From Thermoplasmata archaeon (GTDB lineage: Archaea; Thermoplasmatota; Thermoplasmata; Methanomassiliicoccales; Methanomethylophilaceae), in contig SUTB01000001.1 of assembly GCA_015063125.1 (NCBI GenBank), positions 1-64,000 on the forward strand: a stretch of 64,000 nt of DNA, read 5' to 3'. How positions within the stretch are numbered: the first letter of the stretch is position 1; every line of letters begins with the position of its first letter. The notes beneath the pieces are model-generated. The model was not told the DNA's origin, ran no database searches, and saw only the letters and a list, made by a program, of their open reading frames with translations. The position numbers were made by a program, and so were the translations under genes. Shown piece by piece: positions 26,588 through 35,696 of this stretch.

Positions 26588-28789
26588 ATGAAGAATCTGA
26601 AAGTGCAGGTCCTAAGCGAAGATGAGATGAGAGACATCCATGATGCGACCCTTAAGGTCCTGATGGAGCCAGGAATACTTGTGAACAACAAGGAAGCACG
26701 TGACATCTACCGTAAGGCAGGATGCACAGTGGATGACAACACCAGAATCGTCAAGATTCCCAAGGATGTCGTCGAGAACGCGATAAAGAACTGTCCTCCC
26801 GAGTTCACTATGTATAGCCGTGACGGTAGGCATAACGTAAGGATGGTATCCGACGGTTCAGTGGTCAACGATATGACCTTCGGTGTCGGAACCCGTATGA
26901 TAGATTACGTGGACCATGACGAGTTCAACTGTCGTGACAGCACACTCGAGGATATGGCTAGGATTTCAAAGCTGGTCGAGTCGTGCGACAATATAGATTG
27001 GTTCTGTTCACCCGTTTCAGCGATCGATCATGCTCTCGATCCCGTACGTTCTCTGAGGGAGGTCAAGGCGATTATCGCAAACTCTTCCAAACCTATGCTT
27101 CTCGATCCCGATCCAGGATTCATGCAGGAATACTTCGACATAGAGGTCGCATGCTACGGCGGGAACAAGAACAGGGCAATGAAAGAGCCCTTTTTCCTCG
27201 TCGGAGGATGCCCTTCAAGCCCTTTGCAGCTTGATGATGTCTTCTGTCAGCTCGCTATCAATGCGCCCGAGTATGGTATGCCCTTCATGTGTCTGAGCAT
27301 GGCAATGGGAGCAGCATCATCACCGATCTTCATCGCGGGAACCCTTGTCACCCACAATGCAGAGGTGCTCGCGGGAATCACACTCGTACAGCTCGCACAC
27401 CCTGGAGCTCTCACCTTCTACGGGTCATCCACCACATGTTTCGACTTCGTCAACGATGCTGCGCCCGTAGGATCGCCCGAGCTAGCGCTCATCAGCGCAT
27501 CTGTCGCACAGCTGGCACACTTCTACAAGATCCCCTCGATCGTCGCAGGAACCTAGTCCGATGCAAAGACTCCCAATGCACAGGCAGCACATGAGAAGAC
27601 CATCACCGGAATGATGCCCTCCCTCGCAGGAGCATCGAACATCTACGGCGCGGGAATGCTGGAGCTCGGAATGTCCTTCTCCCTGGAGCAGCTGGTCATC
27701 GACAACGATGTCATAGGCATGTTCAGATATGCGAAGAACGGAGTCGAGGTCAATGATGGGACTCTTGCATACAAGTCGATACGCGAGGTAGGAATCGGAA
27801 ACAACTTCCTCGATTACGAGGACACCATGCAACACATGGATCTCCCTTCCAAACCCGCCGTCATAGACAGGCGTATGTTCGATCCTTGGGCCGCTGATGG
27901 AAAGAAGGATACCGTGGACCTCGCTCACGAGATCGTTATGAGGATCCTAGAAGCACCCGTTGTAAGCCCGCTCTCATCCGAGGCAGAGGCGGCCATTGAT
28001 GCAATCATCACCAAGAAGTTCAAGGAGCTTGAGGAAGAGAATGCTAACAAGGTCGAGGAAGTCCACGAGTATAAGAAAAACGAGCAGGTTTCCGAAGCAG
28101 CTGTCGCATCAGTGAAGTACGAGACCAAGGACATCGGAGAAGAGGCACAGGCAGCATTCATCAAGAGGGCTTACGACGCTGTCGTTTCTTACAATGCCAA
28201 AGAGGCTAAGGCGGTTGCAGACGAGGCTGTCGCTGCGGGAGCCGATCTTCTATCCCTCATCCAGAAGGGATATACAGAGGGAATAAACGCCGTAGGCGCC
28301 AAATACGAAGCCAAGGAGGTATTCCTGCCTCAGATGATGGCCTCCGCCAAGGCCATGGATGTGGGAATGGAGGTCCTGTCCCCATACATCGGATCATCCT
28401 CCGATTCCGAAGGGCTCGGAAAGATCGTGATGTGCACCATCGAGGGAGACATCCACTCCATCGGTAAGGATATCGCAGCCATCCTGATGAAGGTCGCTGG
28501 ATTCGAGGTCATCAACCTCGGAAAAGATGTTCTGGTGACGGACATCGTTCAGGCTATCATAGACAATGATGCAGTAGCAGTCGGAACCTCAGCTCTGATG
28601 ACCTCTACGATGATCAACCAGAAGACCCTTGAGGATGCCCTCAGGTCCGCAGGAATCAGAGAAGGTCTCGTGACCAATGTTGGCGGGGCGCCCGTTACAC
28701 AGGGATGGGCAGACGAGATCGGCGCTGATATTTACGCTGAGACCGCGACTGAGGCTGCCAACAAGATGGCATCCGCTATGGTGGACTGA
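26588..28789 (+). CDS. mttBC: Trimethylamine methyltransferase fused to its corrinoid protein (MttB-MttC), pyrrolysine-containing
   Basis: One frame of 733 residues with TAG at 27554-27556 (residue 323), context SIVAGT-TAG-SDAKTPNAQ, the known pyrrolysine position of MttB. Residues 1 to about 500 are MttB (VGGCPSSPLQLDD, FYGSSTTCFDFVN, GASNIYGAGMLELGMS). A Lys/Glu-rich helical linker follows (KKFKELEEENANKVEEVHE), then a complete corrinoid protein from about residue 525, with its helical cap and the B12 motif EGDIHSIGKD near 620, plus GGAPVTQGW. There is no stop, start or ribosome site between the parts. GGAGG precedes the ATG by eight bases. Methyl transfer from trimethylamine to cobalamin would occur within one chain. 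Confidence 0.93.
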
Positions 28790-28883
28790 GAACGGTCATA
28801 AAACCCAACATTTGGCCCCTCGGCCTGTAATCGACCGGGGGGTCGACATTGTAAAATAAGGGGGAAATCATCCCTTGAAGCGC

Positions 28884-29531
28884 ATGAAAAAGCAGGAAGA
28901 GAAGAAGTCTGTTGTAGAATCCGACCACGGGATAGAGTATACGACTGCAACTAATATCCTAGAGGGAACGGAAGATCTGAACAACATGTATTGGAATTCT
29001 TTCCTGCCGATCTTCTTCGAGCGTATGACTTTCCTCATGAGGAAAGCGATGAACAAATCCCTTTCCCAATATGATCTGACCAGTTCACATGCTTTCTATC
29101 TGATCGCATTGAATCTTCAGGGCCCCCAGACACTTCTGGAATTATCTGATTTCCTGGATATCGATCCTGGGAACACCAACCGCGTCATCAGGTTGCTCAC
29201 AGAGATGGGGCTTGTCGACGACGACAGGGAATCCCCCAGGTCCAAGAAGTACCGTGTGTTCCTTACCGAGAAAGGCAAAGAGCTGAGCGAGCAGGTCATG
29301 CGCGATACAAACGCACAGATGAATGCTTACTTCGACGGGATATCGACAGAACGCGTTCAGGATCTCAGGACCACTCTGGTGGACATTCTGCAGAACGTCG
29401 ATCCTGAGTTCCGCACGTATGTCGATTCGAAGTACATCAATCCGTTCTATACATATCTGGGCGTCTTCACAAAGGACCTGGAGTTCACGGCTTATCCGCG
29501 TCGTGTCCGCGACGATAAGAAGTCCAACTGA
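28884..29531 (+). CDS. MarR-family regulator of the trimethylamine locus (putative)
   Basis: A 215-residue paralogue of the MarR protein at 23115-23723. It shares the N-terminal YWNSFLPIFFERM, the winged helix with IDPGNTNRVIRLLTEMGLV and DDDRESPRSKKYRVFLT, and the C-terminal INPFYTYLG. The N-terminus is highly charged (MKKQEEKKS). I prefer the ATG at 28884; a TTG at 28875 would add three residues. It follows mttBC in the same direction with a GC-rich hairpin-like stretch between, so it may be weakly co-transcribed and feed back on the mttBC promoter. Confidence 0.8.
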   Translation: MKKQEEKKSVVESDHGIEYTTATNILEGTEDLNNMYWNSFLPIFFERMTFLMRKAMNKSLSQYDLTSSHAFYLIALNLQGPQTLLELSDFLDIDPGNTNRVIRLLTEMGLVDDDRESPRSKKYRVFLTEKGKELSEQVMRDTNAQMNAYFDGISTERVQDLRTTLVDILQNVDPEFRTYVDSKYINPFYTYLGVFTKDLEFTAYPRRVRDDKKSN

Positions 29532-29539
29532 GAAAAGTA

Positions 29540-29556
29540 AGGGGGATGAACCCCCT
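29540..29556. terminator. Shared hairpin between convergent MarR and ABC permease genes
   Basis: AGGGGG / CCCCCT with loop ATGAA between the two stop codons. It can serve both directions. Confidence 0.55.
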
Positions 29557-29560
29557 GAAA

Positions 29561-30949
29561 TCATTTCTTGCGCTTGTTGCGTCCGGTCAGCTTTTCCACG
29601 TACTTGTTCTGCCCGAGTCCTGTGATGAGGATATCGGACTTGTACAGCCTGACGGTGATGAATATCGACACCAATGCGAACGCCGCCATGTAAACCAGAC
29701 CTGCCAGCACCAACGTCATGTCACCGTTGAGCAGTGCCTCCGGAGCCATCATGGGGTGGCTGAAAGGTATGACGAACAGCACAGCTTTGATGATGATGTT
29801 GGAGCCGTACCATCCTGAGAACATCGTGATGAACATGGGGATGATGGCAAGGATGCTAAGAGGCATGGTCATCGTCTGCGCCGATTTGTAGTTCTTCGCA
29901 AACGCTCCGAGGATCATGCATATTCCCAATGCGCATGCGATCGAGAGGAACATGGACAGTCCTATCAGTGCATAATCGGTGAGTCCGAGCGCCAGACCGA
30001 ACGACCCTATGTCTATTCCGCTGCCGCCCACGGCCATCGCTGTGACCGAACCGATGTAAAGCCCCATGCCGACCATGTAGGCCAATCCGAATATCAGTCC
30101 GACAGCCGCTGCTGCGATGATCTTACCGGTGACTATGGTGGTCCTGCTGATCGGCAGGGTCAGCAGCGTCTCCAGAGTCTTGTTCTCCTTCTCGGATCCC
30201 ATGGAGCTTATGACGATGCTTCCCACCATCATGATGATGATCATGATGATCATCGGGATGAACATGGTCTGACCTGTCAACGCCTCGCTGATGTCGGAGG
30301 GAGTGACGTCCTCGTAAGGCTCTCCGTTGATGTAGGTGACGGTATGCGATCCGTTCACAGGGGTCTTCAGGAAGTTGATGAATCCTGCATCCTCTCCGAG
30401 CATGAGGAAGGCCGAGAGGCTGCTGTTCATGTATTGGACGATGTACGACGTGGTGGTCGAGGACACGGTACCTCCGATCATTCCCGAGGGCTGGTAGAGG
30501 TAGTACTGGTAGATGTCTCCCTTCTCGTAGGGTCCTCCCTCGCCGGATGTGGCCGCATCCATGCTGTCCTCTATGTTCTTCTTGAAATCATCACCAAGGA
30601 CCAGGACCACTGAGGCTCCTGTGGATTCCATCTGTTCTAGGATGTTGCCTTTATCCATCTTGATGACGAAGTCCTCGACGTTGGAGGGGGTGATCCTCTT
30701 ATCGCCGCTGCTGAGGTAGAAGCTGATCAGGAAATCGTATGCATCCCATGAGCCGTATTCCGTCTCGATGTACTGGTCCTCGTAGTTCGCTATGCCTATG
30801 GTGGGCAGCACGGCGCTCTTCTGCACCTCTTCACCTATGAGTCCGCCCAGCCCTGCGAAGAGGACCATCATGATGATCACGGAAGCCACGGATCCGGGCG
30901 TGAGGAGTTCCTTGACCTCCTTCCTTACGATGTTGGATAGATCGCTCAT
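29561..30949 (-). CDS. ABC-2 type transporter permease (NatB-like)
   Basis: A 462-residue protein. One N-terminal membrane helix (residues about 22-40) is followed by a large extracellular loop of about 190 residues, then five to six helices including FIPMIIMIIIMMVGSIVISS. The motif SEKENKTLETLLTLP just after that helix is typical of ABC-2 exporters of the NatAB kind. The gene overlaps the ATPase gene upstream by four bases. Substrate unknown; sodium, a peptide or a drug are the family's usual cargo. Confidence 0.85.
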   Translation of the reverse strand: MSDLSNIVRKEVKELLTPGSVASVIIMMVLFAGLGGLIGEEVQKSAVLPTIGIANYEDQYIETEYGSWDAYDFLISFYLSSGDKRITPSNVEDFVIKMDKGNILEQMESTGASVVLVLGDDFKKNIEDSMDAATSGEGGPYEKGDIYQYYLYQPSGMIGGTVSSTTTSYIVQYMNSSLSAFLMLGEDAGFINFLKTPVNGSHTVTYINGEPYEDVTPSDISEALTGQTMFIPMIIMIIIMMVGSIVISSMGSEKENKTLETLLTLPISRTTIVTGKIIAAAAVGLIFGLAYMVGMGLYIGSVTAMAVGGSGIDIGSFGLALGLTDYALIGLSMFLSIACALGICMILGAFAKNYKSAQTMTMPLSILAIIPMFITMFSGWYGSNIIIKAVLFVIPFSHPMMAPEALLNGDMTLVLAGLVYMAAFALVSIFITVRLYKSDILITGLGQNKYVEKLTGRNKRKK

Positions 30950-31671
30950 GCTCCTTTCACCGCCGCTACGAACACCTCTTCGAGGTTGTCCTTTCCGTAT
31001 TTTTGCTTGAGCTCTTCAGGGGTTCCGACCTCGATCAGGTTCCCCTGATCGATCATACCTACTCTGTCGCACAGCATGTCCACTTCGAACATGTTGTGAG
31101 ATGACATGATGATGGTCACACCGCTCTTGGAGATCTTCCTTATGACCTCCCTGATCTCGTAGGCGTTGATGACATCCAGTCCGGACGTCACCTCGTCCAA
31201 TATGGCGAGCCTGGGGGATGTCATGATCGCCCTAGCGATGAGGAGTCTGCGCATCATTCCCTTGCTGTAGGTGTCGATCCTGTAGTCGATCTTGTCACCG
31301 AGATCGGCGAGGGCGATGCCCTTCTCCACCATCTCGTCCCTCTCCTTTCCAGAGACGAAGAATTCCGCTATGAACGTGAGGTATCTCCTGCCGGTCATGT
31401 CCTTGTACGCCCCGGCGTCCTCGGGCAAGTAGCTGATGAGCTCCCTGACGTCGTCGGACTCCTTGGTGACGTCTTTTCCATAGACCTGGATTGTCCCGGA
31501 GGTGATCTTGAGGATGGTTGATATCATCCTGAGGATGGTGGTCTTACCGGCACCGTTGTGGCCGATCAGACCGAACACCTCTCCTTCCTTAACCGTCAGC
31601 GAGACGCCGTGCACGGCTTCCCTCTGACCATACGTCTTACGGACATCCGTAAGGACGAGTGCATCTGTCAT
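30946..31671 (-). CDS. ABC transporter ATP-binding protein
   Basis: A 241-residue ATPase: Walker A GHNGAGKTT (residues about 37-45), Q-loop ISYLPEDAGAY, signature TYSKGMMRRLLIARA, Walker B LAILDEVTSGLD and switch His in IIMSSHN. The signature has YSKGM in place of LSGGQ, as is common in NatA-type exporters. It powers the permease encoded by the overlapping downstream gene. Confidence 0.93.
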   Translation of the reverse strand: MTDALVLTDVRKTYGQREAVHGVSLTVKEGEVFGLIGHNGAGKTTILRMISTILKITSGTIQVYGKDVTKESDDVRELISYLPEDAGAYKDMTGRRYLTFIAEFFVSGKERDEMVEKGIALADLGDKIDYRIDTYSKGMMRRLLIARAIMTSPRLAILDEVTSGLDVINAYEIREVIRKISKSGVTIIMSSHNMFEVDMLCDRVGMIDQGNLIEVGTPEELKQKYGKDNLEEVFVAAVKGA

Positions 31672-31705
31672 GCACGAATAATTATAGTGATGTTATAAGA
31701 AAAAT

Positions 31706-31730
31706 ATCCCGGAATGATCGATTCCGGGAT
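31706..31730 (-). terminator. Terminator of the exosome-prefoldin operon
   Basis: Ten-base perfect arms ATCCCGGAAT / ATTCCGGGAT with loop GATCG, 17 bases past the prefoldin stop. On the minus strand it is followed by ATTTTTCTT. Confidence 0.7.
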
Positions 31731-31746
31731 GAAATTGTTATCGGGT

Positions 31747-32094
31747 TTACTCTTGGGCGGTTCCCATGGCCTTGTTGATGGCCTCCTGCAGCGAGGTGTA
31801 CTTCTCCTTGAGAGAGGTTTCCTGGCGCTCCAGGGATCCGATCCTGACCTCGAGGGTCTCGATGGACTCGTCGAGCTCGGATTTGAGGGACTCCACGTCG
31901 TCGACCTTGATCATGAAGGCACCGGAGGTCCTGTAGACCGTTCCCGTGGACTTCTCCAGTTCGTCCTTGGTCTTCACGAGCTCGCGCCTGTTGGCATCCA
32001 TCTGCATCTTCTGCGATGTGACCGCCTGGAGTTGCTGCTGCACCTGCTGGAACTGGGTGATCTGGTTCTGAAGCTGTGGGCTTATTCCGTTCAT
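31747..32094 (-). CDS. pfdB: Prefoldin subunit beta
   Basis: A 115-residue protein: two long coiled-coil helices (residues about 5-50 and 72-112) joined by the beta-hairpin TGTVYRTSGAFMIKV. The beta subunits form the six-tentacled prefoldin with alpha subunits and hand unfolded proteins to the thermosome. I start at MNGISPQLQ (32094); the basic 16 residues upstream lie inside pcc1. It is the last gene of the exosome superoperon. Confidence 0.93.
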   Translation of the reverse strand: MNGISPQLQNQITQFQQVQQQLQAVTSQKMQMDANRRELVKTKDELEKSTGTVYRTSGAFMIKVDDVESLKSELDESIETLEVRIGSLERQETSLKEKYTSLQEAINKAMGTAQE

Positions 32095-32330
32095 TGGTTC
32101 ACCTTTGTCAGATTTCCTATGTCTTCTATCACGCGTACGCACTCGAGATACGAGTTGATCGCCGCCCTCATGGCTGTGGTGTCCGTGGCCCTGATGTGTA
32201 TCAGGGCCTCGTCACCCTTCAGTTCCACTTCGGTCTCCGTGCGGGGGAGTTCCCTCCCTGCCTCGGGGGAGATCGTGGGGACTGTGACCGACGCTATTCC
32301 GCCGGTCAGCCTGAGATCGGCCTCGATCAT
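32091..32330 (-). CDS. pcc1: KEOPS complex subunit Pcc1
   Basis: A 79-residue protein of mixed alpha/beta pattern with the Pcc1 C-terminal motif MRAAINSYLECVRVIED. Pcc1 is the dimerisation subunit of KEOPS, which makes threonylcarbamoyl-adenosine 37 in tRNAs reading ANN codons. It overlaps the prefoldin start by four bases and begins two bases after the rpo12 stop, a common archaeal arrangement. Confidence 0.82.
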   Translation of the reverse strand: MIEADLRLTGGIASVTVPTISPEAGRELPRTETEVELKGDEALIHIRATDTTAMRAAINSYLECVRVIEDIGNLTKVNQ

Positions 32331-32331
32331 C

Positions 32332-32472
32332 TCAATCGGTGCTGTAGACCTTCTTGTCGACAGGCCTGTCCTTCAAGAAGATCTGGTATCCGCACTTCTC
32401 GCACTGGAGTCCGAGGGAGTTGACGTTCTGGGGCTCGTTACACTTAGCACATCTGTATTCGCCTGCGCTCAT
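32332..32472 (-). CDS. rpoP: RNA polymerase subunit P (Rpo12)
   Basis: A 46-residue zinc-ribbon protein: MSAGEYRCAKCNEPQ, then LGLQCEKCGYQIFLKDRP, with two CxxC pairs and the basic tail of Rpb12-type subunits. It bridges large-subunit parts in the archaeal polymerase. It lies between L37Ae and Pcc1, as in many archaea. Confidence 0.9.
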   Translation of the reverse strand: MSAGEYRCAKCNEPQNVNSLGLQCEKCGYQIFLKDRPVDKKVYSTD

Positions 32473-32494
32473 TGTAATCACCGTTCAGATCGTC

Positions 32495-32746
32495 TCACTG
32501 CTCTGAGACCTGCGAGATGTCCTTCTTTGTGTCGGGGCTGTATGCTGCGGCTGCGAACTTTGTCTCGCAGCGGCTGCAGTACCAAATACCGGAGCTGACC
32601 CTCTTCACGTTCATGTGGTGGCAGACGGGGCACTCGTGCTTTCCCTTCTGCTGGGCCTCGATGGTCTTGATCCTGTTGCGTACGATAACTCCGTACCTTG
32701 CTCCGAACCTTCCGGAACTTCCTGCCTTCTCTGTTCTCTTTGACAT
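32495..32746 (-). CDS. rpl37ae: Ribosomal protein L37Ae (eL43)
   Basis: An 83-residue basic protein: MSKRTEKAGSSGRFGARYG at the start, then a C4 zinc ribbon CPVCHHMNVKR...WYCSRCETKFAA. A large-subunit protein. The ATG at 32746 is used; three extra residues (MKP) from 32755 would run into the Rrp42 gene end. Six bases separate it from that stop. Confidence 0.95.
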   Translation of the reverse strand: MSKRTEKAGSSGRFGARYGVIVRNRIKTIEAQQKGKHECPVCHHMNVKRVSSGIWYCSRCETKFAAAAYSPDTKKDISQVSEQ

Positions 32747-32751
32747 AGGTT

Positions 32752-33522
32752 TCACCCGATGAGTTTCCTGATCTCAGCACCCTTCTCAACAGCCCTGTCG
32801 AGACAGAGGCTGAGTTCGTCGAGTGTGATCGATCCGCATCCGCCTTTCTGCATGGCTCTGAAGTTGCCGATGTCGTCGGTCGTAACCGTCAGACGGGCGG
32901 TTGAAATCTGCTCTTCGTCGAAATTAGGGTCTACTATTAAAGTATTACCTATTTTGACCTCAGTGATGGATATGGGGGTGCATGTGATGGGCAGGGGCTT
33001 GTTCTCTCCCTTTCCGTACTGCTCTCCCGGGATGGTAGCCGACTTGAGTGCGCATACCGCAGCCAGGTTGGCAGCGTCGAACAGGTTGCCGTCATAGTCG
33101 AGGGCGTATATGTCGACGAAGCACATCCAGACCTCTTCTCCGGGTACGATGCACAGTGCCTCGACATCGACCATGCCTGACTCACGGATACCGCGGTCGA
33201 CGACACGGGCGAGCTCGATCGCATCCTCTCCGGGCGGTCCGGACTCGAATGTGGGGTGTGCCATGGGGATCAGCTCGGCACCGGTCGTGAGCACTCCGAT
33301 GTTGGGGGTGTCAGGGAACGGTGTTCCGGGGATGATCTTGACTCCGGCGATGACCTCGGTCTTTCCCATCTTGATCCTTGCGGATCCGTCTGCGCTCTCG
33401 ATGACATCGGTGACGATGCTGATGTCACGGACGTCGGTGACTCCGCGTCCGTCCAGTCTCTTGCCGTCGGCGATGAGCTTCATCATGTGGTCGCGCTTGA
33501 TCTCGGACATCATCTCGGTCAT
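32752..33522 (-). CDS. rrp42: Exosome subunit Rrp42
   Basis: A 256-residue RNase PH-fold protein ([50 protein letters not shown]). It lacks the phosphate-binding residues of its partner and alternates with Rrp41 in the hexameric ring that degrades and tails RNA. It overlaps rrp41 by four bases at its start (ATGA), so the pair is translationally coupled. Confidence 0.95.
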   Translation of the reverse strand: MTEMMSEIKRDHMMKLIADGKRLDGRGVTDVRDISIVTDVIESADGSARIKMGKTEVIAGVKIIPGTPFPDTPNIGVLTTGAELIPMAHPTFESGPPGEDAIELARVVDRGIRESGMVDVEALCIVPGEEVWMCFVDIYALDYDGNLFDAANLAAVCALKSATIPGEQYGKGENKPLPITCTPISITEVKIGNTLIVDPNFDEEQISTARLTVTTDDIGNFRAMQKGGCGSITLDELSLCLDRAVEKGAEIRKLIG

Positions 33523-34259
33523 TCGGATGCCTCCTCTGCGTTCTTGGAGTAGCGTCTCTTCAGTGCGTCCACCTGGAGCTCATGGAGCTCGTGGCAGCCT
33601 GCGACGGCCATCTTGATTCCGTGGTCGAACTCCTCGCGTGTCATGTTTCCGTCCATCTGCAGGAGAACGATCTCGTCAGTGGAGGGGATGATCGCGATGG
33701 GCACATCCGCCTGTCCGTAGTTGTCCTCCTCCTTGTTGAGGTCCAGGAGGACGTGTCCGTCAGCCTTTCCGCATGCCAGTGCAGGGACGATGTCCCTCAT
33801 GGGGATACCTGCGTCGGCGAGTGCGACGGATGCCGCTGTGAGTCCTGCGCACCTTGTTCCTGCGTTAGCCTGCAGGATCTCGATGTAGACATCGATGGAT
33901 GCACGGGGGTAGAGCTCTGTGAGGACGACCTTCTCCAGTGCCTCGGAGATGATCTTGGAAATCTCGATGGACCTTCTGTCCGGTCCGGGCCTCTTCCTGT
34001 CGCTGACAGAGAAGGACTGCATGTTGTACTTGCACTGCACGATGGCCTTCGTAGGGTCCTGCAGGTGCCTGGGGTGGCATTCCCTGGGTCCGTAGACCGC
34101 TGCAAGGACCTTGTTCTTTCCAATCTCCACGTATGCGGACCCGTCCGCATTGTTGAGGACTCCTGCCTCAATCTTGAAGGGCCTGTGCTGGTCGGCGGTC
34201 CTTCCGTCGATCCTGAGGCCGTTATCGTCAACTAATACCATATCTGTGTGTCCGCTCAT
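33519..34259 (-). CDS. rrp41: Exosome subunit Rrp41 (catalytic)
   Basis: A 246-residue RNase PH-fold protein: [19 protein letters not shown], the phosphate-binding [20 protein letters not shown] and the catalytic acidic patch [17 protein letters not shown]. It is the active phosphorolytic subunit of the archaeal exosome. I start at the ATG of MSGHTDMV; a GTG six bases upstream (34265) sits at better spacing from GGGGG and overlaps rrp4, so it is a fair alternative. Confidence 0.95.
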   Translation of the reverse strand: MSGHTDMVLVDDNGLRIDGRTADQHRPFKIEAGVLNNADGSAYVEIGKNKVLAAVYGPRECHPRHLQDPTKAIVQCKYNMQSFSVSDRKRPGPDRRSIEISKIISEALEKVVLTELYPRASIDVYIEILQANAGTRCAGLTAASVALADAGIPMRDIVPALACGKADGHVLLDLNKEEDNYGQADVPIAIIPSTDEIVLLQMDGNMTREEFDHGIKMAVAGCHELHELQVDALKRRYSKNAEEASE

Positions 34260-34261
34260 GG

Positions 34262-34972
34262 TCACTCATCCCCCTCATCATATTCCTCGTCTTGAGGGAT
34301 CTTCTTCTCGATAAATTCTTTAATCCTGTCAGTCAGGTTGCTGCTCTGGGCGAGGTCCTCGATCATCTTGATCGCCTCGACTGCCACGTCAGCTTCCTCA
34401 TCCTCGCCGTCCACCCATATCCATCCGTTCTGTCCGACGGTGATACGGCAGTCGGTCATGTTCTTCAGCATGGAGATCATAGATCCGCTCTTGCCGATGA
34501 CCCTGGAGACCTTGGTGTGGGAGATCTTCACGAGCCTTCCGCCCTCGATCTTCCTCAGTCCCGAATCCTTCATCGTGACGGAGATCTTCTTGCTCTCGTC
34601 CACTGCGAGCACCTTCAGGAGCACAACGTTCCCGATGGTCAGGAACCTGGATGTGTCTCCGAACTCGACCTTCCAGGGTACTTCGCTCACATGCAGCGGT
34701 GCAGGGTAAGGTGCACCGATATCCACCAACCAGTTGGAGGGTCCGATGTCCACGATGACTCCGAAGACGGTGTCGCCGGATGTGGGCATGTATCCTCCCC
34801 TGAGGGGAATGACTCCGACAGTGTTCTGGAAGACATTCCTTACTCCCATAACGCTGGCGCGAACCTTGCCGTCCAGCACGTATGCGTTCTCTCCGGGCCT
34901 CATCCCCGTTCCGTCGAGGATGTCACCGGGCACGACAATCTGACGTGTCTGTCTGGCGTTTCTTTTTTCCAT
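34262..34972 (-). CDS. rrp4: Exosome RNA-binding subunit Rrp4
   Basis: A 236-residue cap subunit with three parts: an N-terminal domain ([20 protein letters not shown]), an S1 domain ([20 protein letters not shown]) and a KH domain ([18 protein letters not shown]). It sits on the Rrp41/Rrp42 ring and feeds RNA in. The acidic C-terminal tail ([10 protein letters not shown]) is typical. Confidence 0.95.
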   Translation of the reverse strand: MEKRNARQTRQIVVPGDILDGTGMRPGENAYVLDGKVRASVMGVRNVFQNTVGVIPLRGGYMPTSGDTVFGVIVDIGPSNWLVDIGAPYPAPLHVSEVPWKVEFGDTSRFLTIGNVVLLKVLAVDESKKISVTMKDSGLRKIEGGRLVKISHTKVSRVIGKSGSMISMLKNMTDCRITVGQNGWIWVDGEDEEADVAVEAIKMIEDLAQSSNLTDRIKEFIEKKIPQDEEYDEGDE

Positions 34973-34991
34973 TTTATCACTCTCGCGAATG

Positions 34992-35687
34992 TCAATTAAT
35001 CAATTTCACGGATGCAGAGCCCTTCGTTTTGTGCTTGAGCTTGTCCGTGATCTCTGTTATCAGGCCTGCAGGTATCTCCATGACGCCTATCCATGAACCG
35101 TCAGCGGTCCATTCTTCCTTCTCGACGATACCGTAGCTGATGATGTCATCGAAGCAGCGACCGTAATCGGCACCGTCCAGTTTGATGGCGATATGGGATT
35201 TCTCGAACCTTATGGGAAGGAGAGGTCTGAGGAGTTTCATAGCCTCGTCGATCTCCTTGTCCAGCGGTTTGAAGGGGTCCACGTGGAACTTGGCCTCCTC
35301 CAGCGCCAGCTGTATCCTCAGCGGCGGGTGGGGAGTCTTTGTCTGCGGGTTGATCGCATTTGCGGCGATGTAGGTGATTATCTGTTGCTTCTTGGCCTCC
35401 AGCATCTCCTTGCGCTGTTCTGCCGTGATTTGAATCTCACCCTTCTCGACGATCTTGCTCGCGATCTCCGCGACGTCCTCTGTCCCGAAGGCCTCCTTCA
35501 GTTTGTCCTCTGCCTGCTTGGTCCCCTTGCTTGCGTTCTTGAAGACCTCCTCCACTGCCATGTAGTCGACGATGTCGAAGGACTTTCCCTGTTTGATCAG
35601 GTCGAATACCTTGGGGTCTAGGAGGATCTCGAATGTCTCTCCGTGACTCTCAAGCTTCGCTGTGATCGCGTCATCAAGGCTGACCAT
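34992..35687 (-). CDS. sdo1: Ribosome assembly factor SBDS
   Basis: A 231-residue protein: an N-terminal domain (LESHGETFEILLDP, FDIVDYMAVEEVFKNASKGT), a three-helix middle domain (INPQTKTPHPPLRIQLAL) and a C-terminal ferredoxin-like domain. It takes part in release of aIF6 and maturation of the large subunit. It lies between psmA and rrp4, the normal archaeal position. Confidence 0.95.
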   Translation of the reverse strand: MVSLDDAITAKLESHGETFEILLDPKVFDLIKQGKSFDIVDYMAVEEVFKNASKGTKQAEDKLKEAFGTEDVAEIASKIVEKGEIQITAEQRKEMLEAKKQQIITYIAANAINPQTKTPHPPLRIQLALEEAKFHVDPFKPLDKEIDEAMKLLRPLLPIRFEKSHIAIKLDGADYGRCFDDIISYGIVEKEEWTADGSWIGVMEIPAGLITEITDKLKHKTKGSASVKLIN

Positions 35688-35696
35688 GTTCCTGCC

